Notes: generated by a model not told the origin, from the sequence alone. Shown: positions 8,032 to 16,159, numbered from the stretch's first letter. The stretch: 30,722 nt of DNA from a virus (IMGVR_UViG_3300048020_000148:1-30722); one strand, 5' to 3'. Translations and numbers: made by a program.

Positions 8032-8949
8032 TTAGGAAGTTACAAGACGAACGATTCCCTCTGGTCGTCCAACCGCAGAACCATAAACGCATTCGAGGAC
8101 TGCGGTTTGCACTCCCATTTTAGCGTCATAAAATTCACGATATCCCATAACAAGACCAGACTTCGGATCGGAAACTCTGCGAGCAGAAATGTACTCTTGA
8201 GTATTTGATGGTTCAAGGTAACGCATCGCAACCGCAAGTCCGCAAGGATGAGCAAGGAAACCTTGAAGATTTTCCGCAGTACCACCTTGTGGATTATTGT
8301 CTGGAACTGAATTTGTTTCATAAACGGAAGGAATTCCGAAAAGACTTGGAACATTACCACCACGGATCGCATCACTTGATCCATAATTCAAAGCGGATGC
8401 GACTGCGGAATCTTTAAGAAGATTTGTGAAATGTCCGTTATTCAAAACCAGACTGCAACCTTCAATCGGAAGATTATTTCCAAGAGCAAGTGATCTCATG
8501 TCTGCAACATCATCCGCATCGAAAGAACCTGCAACCGAAACTTTTTCATCTGAATAATTTGCGGTTGTAATATCGGAGCAAATATCTTGAAAAACTGCTT
8601 TCGCTAAGTCTGCACCTTTTTGATATCCGAAACGCTCAAGCTCAACCGAAGATGACTCGGAGCGTTCTTTGTCGGTGATGTGCCAAGAAACAAACTTATG
8701 ATTATCCAGAGAAATTTGAGTCTGCCCGTAGCTTGTATTCTGCGAAGCATACCCCGTGCTTGCTCCGAAATCAGTTGCGGAACTTGTGTTCGCAAGATTT
8801 AAGATCGTGACCTTATTTCCTCTTTGACTCGCCTCATCGTTGAAGCTTGTCGAGAAAGCATTCAGAGGAGCGAGGATTGAAGCAAACTGCTCCAAGGCAC
8901 TCTGGGAAATTATATTGTTTTGTAAATTTGCGTTTATTGTATTTGCCAT
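8032..8949 (-). CDS. Major capsid protein (P22 coat/HK97-fold type)
   Basis: A 305-residue protein following the protease/scaffold gene. The N-terminal helix (IISQSALEQFASILAPLNAFSTS), the strand region (GNKVTILNLANTSSA), the long turn with SLDNHKFVSWHITDKERSES, and the spine-helix and A-domain type segment (LPIEGCSLVLNNGHFTNLLKD, GIPSVYETNSVP, GFLAHPCGLAVAMRYL, YREFYDAKMGVQTAVLECVYG) fit the P22 coat-like branch of HK97-fold capsid proteins. Gene order (portal, protease/scaffold, capsid) agrees. The protein is shorter than P22 coat (430 residues), so the inserted I-domain of P22 is probably absent. The ATG follows the upstream stop by four bases, with no strong ribosome binding site. Confidence 0.85.
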   Translation of the reverse strand: MANTINANLQNNIISQSALEQFASILAPLNAFSTSFNDEASQRGNKVTILNLANTSSATDFGASTGYASQNTSYGQTQISLDNHKFVSWHITDKERSESSSVELERFGYQKGADLAKAVFQDICSDITTANYSDEKVSVAGSFDADDVADMRSLALGNNLPIEGCSLVLNNGHFTNLLKDSAVASALNYGSSDAIRGGNVPSLFGIPSVYETNSVPDNNPQGGTAENLQGFLAHPCGLAVAMRYLEPSNTQEYISARRVSDPKSGLVMGYREFYDAKMGVQTAVLECVYGSAVGRPEGIVRLVTS

Positions 8950-8953
8950 GATC

Positions 8954-10057
8954 TTAGCCTCTGCGGTTTTTGTTAAAAGATGTTAAAATTTCGGATTTGT
9001 GTTTTCTGAAAAGTTCGGTCGCTTCAGCACCTTCGGCATTTGCGAATTGTTCCTCGATTGAGACGGACTCCAGATTCTCGACGACTTCCTCATCAATTGC
9101 CTCAACTCCCTCAATTAAACTCGAAAGAGTCTCATTGACTTTTTCGCTTTCGGAAAGTTGTCCTTGGAGATCGGTGATCCTCTTATCTGACTCGGTCAAT
9201 CTTTTTTCGAGTTCTTCAATTTTGGATTCAAGAGATGGTTTTTCATCGACTTGCTCCTCGGAAACTTCGGTCGCTTCCTCAAGTTTTTCCTCGATGATTT
9301 CTTCTTCGATTTTTTGTTCGTCAGTCATATTAAAAAGTTTTGTTGAAAATAATCCGTTCTCATTGCTCGCAGGAGCGTCAACAAAGTCGGCAGATTTTAT
9401 CGAAATAAATCGAACGCTCGGAAGGTCTCGGACAAGATTGACTTGATCTTCTTCGTCCAATTCATTCGCAGGAATCTCCTTTCCGCTCTTTAAAACATAA
9501 ACGATCAAAGCTTCGAAAACCAATGAGATTCCAAAAGTTTCGGGCATCTCGGAAGCGATATCAAAAAGACGATTGAATCTTTTTTTCTCGTCCTCCTTAA
9601 ATGATGAAAGTGCCTTGAAGGATCGAGCTTTCAACTTATCCTCCTCGATATAAAATTCGGAAAAGACTCCAACCTCTTTAAGGATTCGATCGGTGGACAA
9701 CGCTCCTTCATGTGTTATATATGCAGGAAGAGAATCCCCGATGACTTCGAGTGCAGTTTCCAAAGATCGATCATCGACGAAAAGATCGTGACCTTTCGCC
9801 TCTCCGACTTGGATTAATGAAAGCTCGGTCATCACACCTTGACTCTGATCAACCTTATGACCAGACCCGTCACGGAATGCGATCCGATGTCTTGAGAATC
9901 CTGCTTTTTCTTTTTCTCCTCGATATCGAGTTTGAATTGAGCAGACTTGGAGTCTTTGATTTAAATCATCGAATTCACTTTTCATCATGTCGTCGCTCAT
10001 GCAACGATCGAGAAAGTTTTGTTCGGTTTCTTCAGCGAGTGGAAATGGTATTGGCAT
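8954..10057 (-). CDS. Putative prohead protease/scaffold fusion protein
   Basis: A 367-residue protein between the portal and capsid genes. It opens with a motif seen at the start of many phage head-maturation proteins: FLDRCMSDDMMKSEF and QRLQVCSIQTR. The middle domain (about residues 75-255: LSLIQVGEAKGHDLFVDDRSL, AYITHEGALSTDRILKEVG, FGISLVFEALIVY) resembles protease-type head proteins of lambda-like phages; I could not fix the catalytic residues. Residues about 260-340 are an acidic coiled coil of E/K/V/S, as in scaffolding proteins, and the C-terminus is basic (FRKHKSEILTSFNKNRRG), as expected for a capsid-binding tail. I infer that scaffold and protease are fused, as in gpC/Nu3-type systems. 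A good ribosome site (AAGGAGAA) precedes the ATG. Confidence 0.65.
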   Translation of the reverse strand: MPIPFPLAEETEQNFLDRCMSDDMMKSEFDDLNQRLQVCSIQTRYRGEKEKAGFSRHRIAFRDGSGHKVDQSQGVMTELSLIQVGEAKGHDLFVDDRSLETALEVIGDSLPAYITHEGALSTDRILKEVGVFSEFYIEEDKLKARSFKALSSFKEDEKKRFNRLFDIASEMPETFGISLVFEALIVYVLKSGKEIPANELDEEDQVNLVRDLPSVRFISIKSADFVDAPASNENGLFSTKLFNMTDEQKIEEEIIEEKLEEATEVSEEQVDEKPSLESKIEELEKRLTESDKRITDLQGQLSESEKVNETLSSLIEGVEAIDEEVVENLESVSIEEQFANAEGAEATELFRKHKSEILTSFNKNRRG

Positions 10058-10059
10058 TT

Positions 10060-11553
10060 TTATTCTCCTTGTTCTTGAGTTGTTTGATCATCTCTTCCGA
10101 GTAGTTCAGCAAAGTTCGCTTGTGCGGTTGTCGGGAATGGATTGAATAATTCTTGCCAATCCTCGATCCCATATTCTTCAGCGATCTTCTTTGCGTCCCG
10201 AATATTCTTTGCTTTTCGTTCGAGCGAAGTTTTCGCATCCGTTCCGAAAGTCGCAGAAATATCATCGAGGGAAATTGCTCCGAGTCCGAGATAAGTTGCG
10301 TCCGCTTTTACTTGAGCTTGTCGGTTTACCCATCGGAAGGAGGGAGGTTGCCAACGGACTTGAAATGGATTCTCGGTTTCCTTGTTGTATTCAATTGATC
10401 CGTCTGCGATCCAATTCGAAACCTTCCACCTCCACAACTTTGAAAGGATTGGAAATAAATCCCTTTGCTCGCTTTCGATCGTTGCTTGATAGAGAAGGAT
10501 CATTCCTTGGCTCGCAGAAAATGAAGTCTCTCCGATTGTCTGGAGAAGAAATTCCACGGGGATTCCAATTGATGATCCGATCTTGCGGAGTCGATAAAGT
10601 AAATAAGGGATTGCTTGCGTGTTTGGTCTTCCACCTTGCCCGATGACGGAGATGTCTTCCCCTGCCTCAAGATAATGGAATTGTCCTGCATTGAAAGTCT
10701 CCAGACGCTCGGACTCTTCGTCCTCTCCTGCAAGCTCGAAATCCATTGCACCTTCCCTTTTTACAACCGCAGAAAGTGAAGCGGAAACCTTTGCCGAAAT
10801 CATTTCAATTTCGTCATATTCGTCGAGGTCTTGAAGGTCGTCTGCAATGGTTGCAAGTTCCGGAATCCCACGAATTTGAGTCGGTCGAATTTTCTTCCGA
10901 TGGAAAATGAAATTGCGAGCGGAGATTCTTTTTACATCTCGAAGGAATCCGTCTTCCCTTGTTCCGATGTGGTATGCTTTCGGAGCATTTTGCGGAGTTA
11001 ATTCAACCCCATCAATAATCCTTCGACCATCTTTTCCCTCGATCTCATCCGCTTGCTTTCTGAAAAATCCATCTCCCTCATCCGTTCCGATCCGATCACC
11101 CTCAACCAATTGAACCCGACCAGACTTGGTCAAAATCAATCCACCATCTCCGAAGATTAATGGCATGGATGAAAGCGATCTTTGAAGGTCTCTCATGGTC
11201 ATGGAAAAAGTGACTTCTGGATTCCGTGAAAACTCTTCCCACTTCTTTTCAAGTTGTGCATCAAGGTCATCATTTCCCGAATTGACTTGAGGGAAAATCC
11301 CTGCACCGACGACATCAGTTTCCCGAAGTCGGCAAATGCTCGAAACGATTGGATTGTTCCTTCGGTAGTCGAGAAGAGTTCCAATCACTCTGGCTCGATC
11401 CGAGAGGTCGAGTGCGAGGTGTTCGGGTCTTGGTTGACTTTCTCTTCTCCGTGATCTCCGTCTCGATGACTTCGATGCGTCATAACCATGATGACGGGAA
11501 AAAAGAATCTTCCGTGCTTTGTTTAATCGACCGAAAAAGTTTTGTTTTTTCAT
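10060..11553 (-). CDS. Portal protein (lambda gpB-like)
   Basis: A 497-residue protein with the length and content of lambda-type portal proteins, which form the dodecameric DNA entry ring at one capsid vertex. Typical segments are an N-terminal basic region (SSRRRSRRRE), the LDLSDRARVIGTLLDYRRNNPIVSSICRL stretch, WEEFSRNPEVTFSMTMRDLQRS, MPLIFGDGGLILT, the ISARNFIFHRKKIRPTQIRGIPELATIADDLQDLDEY region, and the C-terminal GSSIGIPVEFLLQTIGETSFSASQGMILLYQ with RWVNRQAQVKADATYLGLG. It overlaps the upstream small gene by ATGA and is followed after two bases by the protease/scaffold gene, as in lambda-like head operons. Confidence 0.9.
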   Translation of the reverse strand: MKKQNFFGRLNKARKILFSRHHGYDASKSSRRRSRRRESQPRPEHLALDLSDRARVIGTLLDYRRNNPIVSSICRLRETDVVGAGIFPQVNSGNDDLDAQLEKKWEEFSRNPEVTFSMTMRDLQRSLSSMPLIFGDGGLILTKSGRVQLVEGDRIGTDEGDGFFRKQADEIEGKDGRRIIDGVELTPQNAPKAYHIGTREDGFLRDVKRISARNFIFHRKKIRPTQIRGIPELATIADDLQDLDEYDEIEMISAKVSASLSAVVKREGAMDFELAGEDEESERLETFNAGQFHYLEAGEDISVIGQGGRPNTQAIPYLLYRLRKIGSSIGIPVEFLLQTIGETSFSASQGMILLYQATIESEQRDLFPILSKLWRWKVSNWIADGSIEYNKETENPFQVRWQPPSFRWVNRQAQVKADATYLGLGAISLDDISATFGTDAKTSLERKAKNIRDAKKIAEEYGIEDWQELFNPFPTTAQANFAELLGRDDQTTQEQGE

Positions 11554-11795
11554 ATTGAATCGTAAGCTCGAAAGGATTCAAGGGAAGGAGATTTAAAACC
11601 TTTTGCCGACTTTTCAAGAAGTGCAATCTTCCGATCATATGACTTCAATTCCTTTCGAATTTCCGATCGTCTTTCGTGAATGACTTGACGCTCTTGAACG
11701 GAATATTGATTGATCGTGACCTTCGTTAATTCCTTCAAAGCGGAGAGAAGATTGTCACGAATCTCGATGTAAGATGCAAGAGTTGTCGTCGGCAT
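11550..11795 (-). CDS. gpW-like head-tail connector candidate
   Basis: An 81-residue helical protein directly before the portal gene, where lambda encodes gpW (68 residues), the connector that joins filled heads to tails. The order helix (YIEIRDNLLSALKELTK), short strand-like segment (TINQYSVQERQVIH), long helix (ERRSEIRKELKSYDRKIALLEK) parallels gpW. The classic gpW hairpin motif is not obvious, so the assignment is positional. The ATG has no recognisable ribosome site. The stop overlaps the portal start (ATGA), giving coupled translation. Confidence 0.5.
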   Translation of the reverse strand: MPTTTLASYIEIRDNLLSALKELTKVTINQYSVQERQVIHERRSEIRKELKSYDRKIALLEKSAKGFKSPSLESFRAYDSI

Positions 11796-11816
11796 GAAAA
11801 AGCCGAGATCGTCAAT

Positions 11817-12584
11817 TCACTTATCAAGGACTCTCAATTCTGGATATTTTTGAAGAATCTTTTTCATCGATTTAAAAACTCCCTTGTCGATGTTTTTTTC
11901 ATAGAAAGCTTGTCGCCCGTAAAACGCTTTAAAGAATGCGGATCGTCCTCCTGCTCCTCCGCTCGCCAAAGTCGAATTTGCGACCCGTCCATTGTGAACC
12001 ATTGTGACTCCGTAATTATTCCCTCTCGTTGATTCGTGAGTCTTGATCAATGATCTCAATTTCGTTGAAAGCTTCGAGGTCAATTGATTGACATATGCAG
12101 GGACTCGGACTCCACCAAATTTCGATTTCTCTGCGGTTGTATCCTTGATCTTCAGTTTTTCTGCCATATGGATGAAGGTCGCCTTTGATTGACCGAGTTG
12201 AGAAAGAGCGTATTTTTTTTGATCCTTCAATGCAGTCATCATCTTTTTATAAAGAGGATTAATTCGATTAGGATAATATTTCCACTTTCCATTCTTCAAC
12301 TGAGCGAATACCCCTTTCTTTTTTATCTTCCGCACTTGGTGAAGTTTCCCATCGATGCGGACATATTTTACAACCGCAGGAGGAGCGGATTCACCTTCAC
12401 CCTTATAAGTATATTTTGAGACGATCTTTTTCTTATCTGCCTTCTTAGTCGTCTCCATCGTCTTTCCTAATACCGCCCGACATTCTGCCTTGATTATATC
12501 CGCTTGAGAAAATCCCGTGATCCGAGACAATGCTCCGATCGCTTCGTCAAACCCTCTGGACTCAATCTTGAATTGTGCTTTCAT
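11817..12584 (-). CDS. Uncharacterised head-region protein, basic
   Basis: A 255-residue Lys-rich protein between TerL and the gpW-like gene. The N-terminal part (FKIESRGFDEAIGALSRITGFSQADIIKAECRAVLGKTME) resembles the start of HK97 gp10-type tail-completion or minor proteins, but the gene is twice as long and in the wrong place. The middle is rich in KKK and Tyr (KGKLHQVRKIKKKG, KNGKWKYYPNRINPLYKKMM), and the C-terminal third contains GNNYGVTMVHNGRVANSTLASGGAGGRSAFFKAFYGRQ. No catalytic motif was seen. Probably a DNA-contacting minor head or completion protein; this is inferred from its charge and location. Confidence 0.5.
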   Translation of the reverse strand: MKAQFKIESRGFDEAIGALSRITGFSQADIIKAECRAVLGKTMETTKKADKKKIVSKYTYKGEGESAPPAVVKYVRIDGKLHQVRKIKKKGVFAQLKNGKWKYYPNRINPLYKKMMTALKDQKKYALSQLGQSKATFIHMAEKLKIKDTTAEKSKFGGVRVPAYVNQLTSKLSTKLRSLIKTHESTRGNNYGVTMVHNGRVANSTLASGGAGGRSAFFKAFYGRQAFYEKNIDKGVFKSMKKILQKYPELRVLDK

Positions 12585-12786
12585 TCCGTTGCTTGATCAT
12601 TGTAATCGGAATGTAAAAAGGGAGAAAAAATCCAGAGATAATCCCTGCGAAGATTCCGAATAAAATCGAAAAAAGAGAATAAACCAAGAAATGGAAAAGC
12701 TTTTTAAGCTTACCAAAGGGACTCCTTTTTTTTCTGAAAGGGTCGTTTTGTTTTTCGTTTGTTTTCGGTAGTTCCGTTTGATTCAT
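12562..12786 (-). CDS. Small membrane protein overlapping terL 3' end
   Basis: A 74-residue protein starting inside the last 77 bases of terL in another frame and ending inside the next gene. It has a polar, Lys-rich N-terminus (about residues 1-30: MNQTELPKTNEKQ, FRKKRSPFGKLKKL) and one long hydrophobic stretch (LVYSLFSILFGIFAGIISGF to FYIPITMI), then a short polar tail. A Shine-Dalgarno-like AAGGAAAAAAG precedes the ATG, supporting translation. One long or two short membrane helices would fit a holin-like or superinfection-exclusion protein, but the location in the packaging cluster is unusual for either. Function unknown. Confidence 0.6.
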   Translation of the reverse strand: MNQTELPKTNEKQNDPFRKKRSPFGKLKKLFHFLVYSLFSILFGIFAGIISGFFLPFYIPITMIKQRNESTIQD

Positions 12787-14506
12787 CTTTTTTCCTTTTT
12801 ACTTGTCCAAGTCCGAGGACTTTTGAGAGTGCAAGCAAATAGACCTCGCAATCGAAAAAGTGATCTTGTCCATGTGCTTTTGTTCTCCATTCTTGTTTGA
12901 GTTCACCCGTCCGAGAGACGGATTCGATTATAAATTTTCCATTCAGTTGTCGGATATAATCTCGATCGGGTTTCTCATAAAGGTAAAATCCGTCAATGAC
13001 TTTGCCCCTCCTTTTGAGAATTTCACCTCCGAAGATTCCGACATCAACATGAAGCAATCGAAGCTTTTTTGAGCCACTCTTGTTCGTTCCAGAAAAAGGG
13101 TCGATCGCTTTTATTCCGACGGGTTGAGTCAATGATTTCCATCCCTTGCAAGCCCACCATTTTGATCGTCTCGCCCATATCTGTTCATAACATTCCTGCG
13201 TCCTTTCTCCGAATCCCGTATCCATCACCCCTGCCGAACATTCGTAATTCTTGAAGACCTCATCGAGTTCTCGAAATGTTGGAGCATATCCATGATCAAT
13301 GAGATAAGAAGTCCCGTCCTTATCGATCCCACGAACCAACCAGACGAAGTGAGTCCGCTGAACATCGCAAGACATGATCCGAAATTCTCCCTTCATGTCT
13401 CCTCTTTGATAATCGCTCGCAAGTTCCGATGTCGCTTCCTCGGTAACATCGAGAAGATCATCTTTCCAAGGTTCGGCAAGCCAACCCGTCACAAATTGCT
13501 TGAGACCATCGACCGAGTCTTGAGCTTTGATCCATCGGGTCATAATTTCACCGAAGGTCAAGGTCGGAGAATAAAGAGAGGAGAGGTGAAAGGATCGGAC
13601 TCCGACTTCACCTTTTGCGGATGGAATCCATCGACCTTTCCGCAACATTCGAAATTTGTCGGAATCTTGGATTTGTCCTCCGCACTTCTGGCAAGCGTAG
13701 TGAGTAGATCGAGCGATCATCTGCCAATCATACGACCCATCTTCTCCCCTTGCTTCCTCTGGATACTGCAACCGATATTCTCCTTTTTTCGATTTCCATT
13801 CAAAATTAATTTCCTCACCACAATGGACGCAAGGCATGAAATATCTCGATTGATCCCCTGCAAGAAATTCTGACCAGATTCCTCCTTCACCGATCGGGGT
13901 GGATGATTGGAAAATCTTGTAAGACCTCCGACCCTTGATCCGATCCATTACATCTTTTCGAATTCCATCGGGGATCACATCGATTTCATCGAGGATTAAA
14001 TAAGAGACGGGATAATTCCGAACATTCTTTTGCGATTGTCCTCCGATCAAATTCATTGAGCATCGGGCAAACTCGATCCGAAGTGCCGACGCTCGATCTC
14101 GATCAACTTTTCCATCAGAGGTTCGGGGAAGATGACGGGCAAGATTCGGAGAGTCTTCGCAAAAGGGGAGGAAGCGATCATTCGAAAAGTTTCTTGCTTG
14201 TTTCTCATTTGACCAGACCCACAAGATCGGAGAAGGGGAACGATCGATCGACCAACCAAGTCCGATGTAAAGAGTCGTTGTCTTGGAGGTTTGCGATCCC
14301 CATGCAAGGGAAACTTTTTTGACCTTCGGGTCTTGCCAAAGATTGAGAATTTCTCGGACATATGGATGCTCGCTCGTTGAGTATCTTCCTGCCATTTCGG
14401 TGACCCGTTCGGAGAGATAGCAATTTTTTTCTGCCCATTCGACAACGGATTCTTTCCGAGCAACTTCAAAGATTTTGAAAGCGTGGTCAAGAAGTTGCTT
14501 ATTCAT
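12710..14506 (-). CDS. terL: Terminase large subunit (lambda GpA type)
   Basis: A 598-residue GpA-type terminase, the ATPase/nuclease that cuts concatemeric DNA and pumps it into the prohead. The Walker A-like loop is WGSQTSKT (residues 69-76) and the Walker B strand with catalytic acid is YLILDEID (about 168-175). Two Cys pairs (C225/C228 and C271/C274) form the zinc-binding insertion found in GpA proteins. Nuclease-domain acids are visible at MSCDVQ (about D380), VMDTGFGERT (about D428) and HGQDHFFDCEVY near residue 550. The C-terminus is a basic tail rich in Lys. It overlaps terS by ATGA with a good ribosome site (AAAGGAGTGAA). GpA-type terminases usually cut at cos sites, so cohesive ends are likely. 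Confidence 0.93.
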   Translation of the reverse strand: MNKQLLDHAFKIFEVARKESVVEWAEKNCYLSERVTEMAGRYSTSEHPYVREILNLWQDPKVKKVSLAWGSQTSKTTTLYIGLGWSIDRSPSPILWVWSNEKQARNFSNDRFLPFCEDSPNLARHLPRTSDGKVDRDRASALRIEFARCSMNLIGGQSQKNVRNYPVSYLILDEIDVIPDGIRKDVMDRIKGRRSYKIFQSSTPIGEGGIWSEFLAGDQSRYFMPCVHCGEEINFEWKSKKGEYRLQYPEEARGEDGSYDWQMIARSTHYACQKCGGQIQDSDKFRMLRKGRWIPSAKGEVGVRSFHLSSLYSPTLTFGEIMTRWIKAQDSVDGLKQFVTGWLAEPWKDDLLDVTEEATSELASDYQRGDMKGEFRIMSCDVQRTHFVWLVRGIDKDGTSYLIDHGYAPTFRELDEVFKNYECSAGVMDTGFGERTQECYEQIWARRSKWWACKGWKSLTQPVGIKAIDPFSGTNKSGSKKLRLLHVDVGIFGGEILKRRGKVIDGFYLYEKPDRDYIRQLNGKFIIESVSRTGELKQEWRTKAHGQDHFFDCEVYLLALSKVLGLGQVKRKKDESNGTTENKRKTKRPFQKKKESLW

Positions 14507-14991
14507 TTCACTCCTTTTCTTTTTGAAATCTTCTTCCCTCGATCTGCTTGGATTTGCGACTTCACCTCCTCGACCATTTCCCTCAACATCTGTTCCGCAT
14601 GATCGGGATCGGACGGATTCATTCGGAGAGAATATTTTTTCGGGATCGCAGAAAATAAACGGGCAATCGGTTCAAGGACTCTGGTGATTGCTTGCTTTGC
14701 TTCTTCCATAGGAACAAATCCTTTCTCTTCTCGATCCAATTTTATTTCCTTGAGCTTCCGTTCAATCTCTTCTTTCCCTGCTCGCTCCTTGAGAAGTTTT
14801 GCTTTGAGTTGATTGATCTCGTCGGGAGAAATTCGGTCGGACGATGTTGCTGACTTTCGTGCAGATGCAAAGAACGATTGCCACTCCTTCAGATCGTTTC
14901 CAGAAGGAGCGTTCGGAAGCTTTGCAAGTCGGTAGAACTCCGATGAGGAAACTGCTAGTTGACTGATTAAAGCTTTACGGGTCAGACTCAA
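14503..14991 (-). CDS. terS: Terminase small subunit (Nu1-like)
   Basis: About 162 residues from the TTG at 14991, chosen because AATCGGAGGAGTT precedes it at good spacing; an upstream in-frame TTG at 15009 has no ribosome site. The N-terminus reads LTRKALISQLAVSSSEFYRLAKLP, a helix-turn-helix of the Nu1/terminase small subunit type, which binds cos-region DNA. A charged coiled coil follows (LKAKLLKERAGKEEIERKLKEIKLDREE), then VPMEEAKQAITRVLEPIARLFSAIPKK and a helical C-terminus that should contact TerL. It is the first gene of the late operon, just after the terminator at 15028..15074, and couples to terL. Confidence 0.82.
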   Translation of the reverse strand: MSLTRKALISQLAVSSSEFYRLAKLPNAPSGNDLKEWQSFFASARKSATSSDRISPDEINQLKAKLLKERAGKEEIERKLKEIKLDREEKGFVPMEEAKQAITRVLEPIARLFSAIPKKYSLRMNPSDPDHAEQMLREMVEEVKSQIQADRGKKISKRKGVK

Positions 14992-15027
14992 AACTCCTCC
15001 GATTTTCAAAAATTTTTAATTATGTGC

Positions 15028-15074
15028 AAAAAAACCGAGACGGGGGATCAACCTGCGGTTCTCGACCCCCTCGG
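15028..15074 (-). terminator. Rho-independent terminator between early and late operons
   Basis: On the minus strand: CCGAG-GGGG, a loop of about 20 bases, CCCC, a three-base bulge, CTCGG, then TTTTTTT. The 9-bp G/C-rich stem plus seven T is a strong terminator. It lies between the last early gene (ends 15200) and terS (starts 14991). The flanking 15075..15199 holds a G7 run at about 15086..15092 and no convincing gene; a cos site is expected near here for a GpA-type terminase but cannot be pinpointed. Confidence 0.8.
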
Positions 15075-15199
15075 AGTACCTTTTAGGGGGGGCAAAAAGA
15101 CATAAAATTGAGAATTTTTCCACGAATTTCGCACAAATCCTCCCCGATATATGTTTATTTTGCCTTGAAATTTCGACATGAGGGACTTGATTTTCAAGG

Positions 15200-15640
15200 T
15201 CAACTGACATTTTTCGCCTTGTTTTTGTCAGAACTCTTCGATTTTCGAGTCAATATTGTTCGCATTGAGTCCGCAACCTCTGGAAGAATTGATTCAATCT
15301 TCTCAAGGTCTCGATTTCTCCTTTGATGAATTGCTTGCTTGCTGAATGATTGCTCACTCCCTTGCTCGCTCAAGCTTTGCTCAAGCTTTCGTCCTCCTGC
15401 TAGTATTTCCAAGCATACCCAGAGTGCCGAGGGGGACTTTCTCGCCAATCGTGTGAAGGTATGCAGGAGGACAATCGGTTTTTGTGATGAATGATCTCTC
15501 AAGTCCAAGAATCTCGATGCGATCTCACTCACAATTTTAACATCCTCTGACAACTCATCACGCTCAAGAATTTCGTACAATTTGTCGGGAATAAAACCCG
15601 TTTTCTTGCTTCTTGGTTCATCCGAATAGTCGTCAGTCAT
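15200..15640 (-). CDS. Uncharacterised protein, last gene of the early operon
   Basis: A 146-residue protein from the ATG at 15640 (an upstream TTG at 15649 is possible; neither has a ribosome site). The middle is helical and hydrophobic (LYEILERDELSEDVKIVSEIASRFLD, IVLLHTFTRLARKSPSALWVCLEILAGG). A second part reads SLSEQGSEQSFSKQAIHQRRNRDLEKIESILPEVADSMRTIL, which has the spacing of a helix-turn-helix (SKQAIHQRRNRDLEKI), followed by a Lys/Ser tail. Its place just before the terminator and terS would suit a late-gene regulator or small packaging factor. This is inference; no family recognised. Confidence 0.55.
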   Translation of the reverse strand: MTDDYSDEPRSKKTGFIPDKLYEILERDELSEDVKIVSEIASRFLDLRDHSSQKPIVLLHTFTRLARKSPSALWVCLEILAGGRKLEQSLSEQGSEQSFSKQAIHQRRNRDLEKIESILPEVADSMRTILTRKSKSSDKNKAKNVS

Positions 15641-15662
15641 GTCGGTCAATCGTGTTAAAATA

Positions 15663-15696
15663 GGTTAATGGTAACCCGTTCGGAAACATCTTCCGA
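15663..15696. promoter_or_regulatory. Two adjacent short palindromes in an intergenic gap
   Basis: GGTTA-ATGG-TAACC (15663..15676) is followed after three bases by TCGGAA-ACATC-TTCCGA (15680..15696). Both are perfect. They sit in the 101-base gap before the 15200..15640 gene and could be operators or RNA hairpins. No -35/-10 pair was recognised beside them. Confidence 0.4.
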
Positions 15697-15741
15697 CTCT
15701 ATGCCCATGACCAACATCACCAACCCGTCGCCAGAACTAAT

Positions 15742-16146
15742 CTAAATTGTAGGATCGTCGATGATGCTTTTCACCTCGTCAGAAACCGAAGGATCAACTT
15801 CGAATAAGGTCATCTGATCTTTTTCCTCCAGAGCATCCAGAAGAGCGTTTTCCGATCCCCTAAGTGCCGAAATCTTACTCTTTGCTTGCGACTTAATCTC
15901 GGTCAATTGTGACTCAATCGCTTCTCTCGCTTTCCTTAGTTCCAACATCAAGTCAATGATCCGTTGTGCCTTCTGGACATCCCCCCCAGAGGTGCTTTTT
16001 GTTTCCATTCCACCCGATGGGGTGGGGTTAATTACTGCATCCATCATATTGCTCCCTTCGTTGATATTATATCGCTTTTCGATCCTTTCCGAATCCCGTT
16101 GAACCTTTCGAATGATCTCATTTTGCGATTCTGTAAAAGTTTTCAT
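15742..16146 (-). CDS. Uncharacterised coiled-coil protein
   Basis: A 134-residue protein. The N-terminus (FTESQNEIIRKVQRDSERIEKRY) and the centre (DVQKAQRIIDLMLELRKAREAIESQLTEIKSQAKSKISALRG) are strongly helical with heptad spacing. A Gly/Ser/Thr linker (PTPSGGMETKSTSGGD) separates them. The C-terminus is acidic and ends EVDPSVSDEVKSIIDDPTI. No enzymatic motif. Such small coiled-coil proteins next to phage replication genes sometimes act as nuclease inhibitors or DNA-mimic anti-defence proteins, but there is no specific signature for that. The start has no Shine-Dalgarno sequence. It ends the tightly coupled replication gene block, 13 bases after the preceding gene. Confidence 0.5.
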   Translation of the reverse strand: MKTFTESQNEIIRKVQRDSERIEKRYNINEGSNMMDAVINPTPSGGMETKSTSGGDVQKAQRIIDLMLELRKAREAIESQLTEIKSQAKSKISALRGSENALLDALEEKDQMTLFEVDPSVSDEVKSIIDDPTI

Positions 16147-16159
16147 GTTTTTTCAAATT

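Noticed and set aside
13292-13873. 193-residue plus-strand open frame
   Set aside because: Antisense to the middle of terL, whose motifs are intact; no ribosome site or family resemblance.
15016-15210. 64-residue minus-strand open frame before terS
   Set aside because: It reads straight through the terminator hairpin, has no ribosome site and gives a Cys/Arg-rich product of no visible family. Treated as non-coding.
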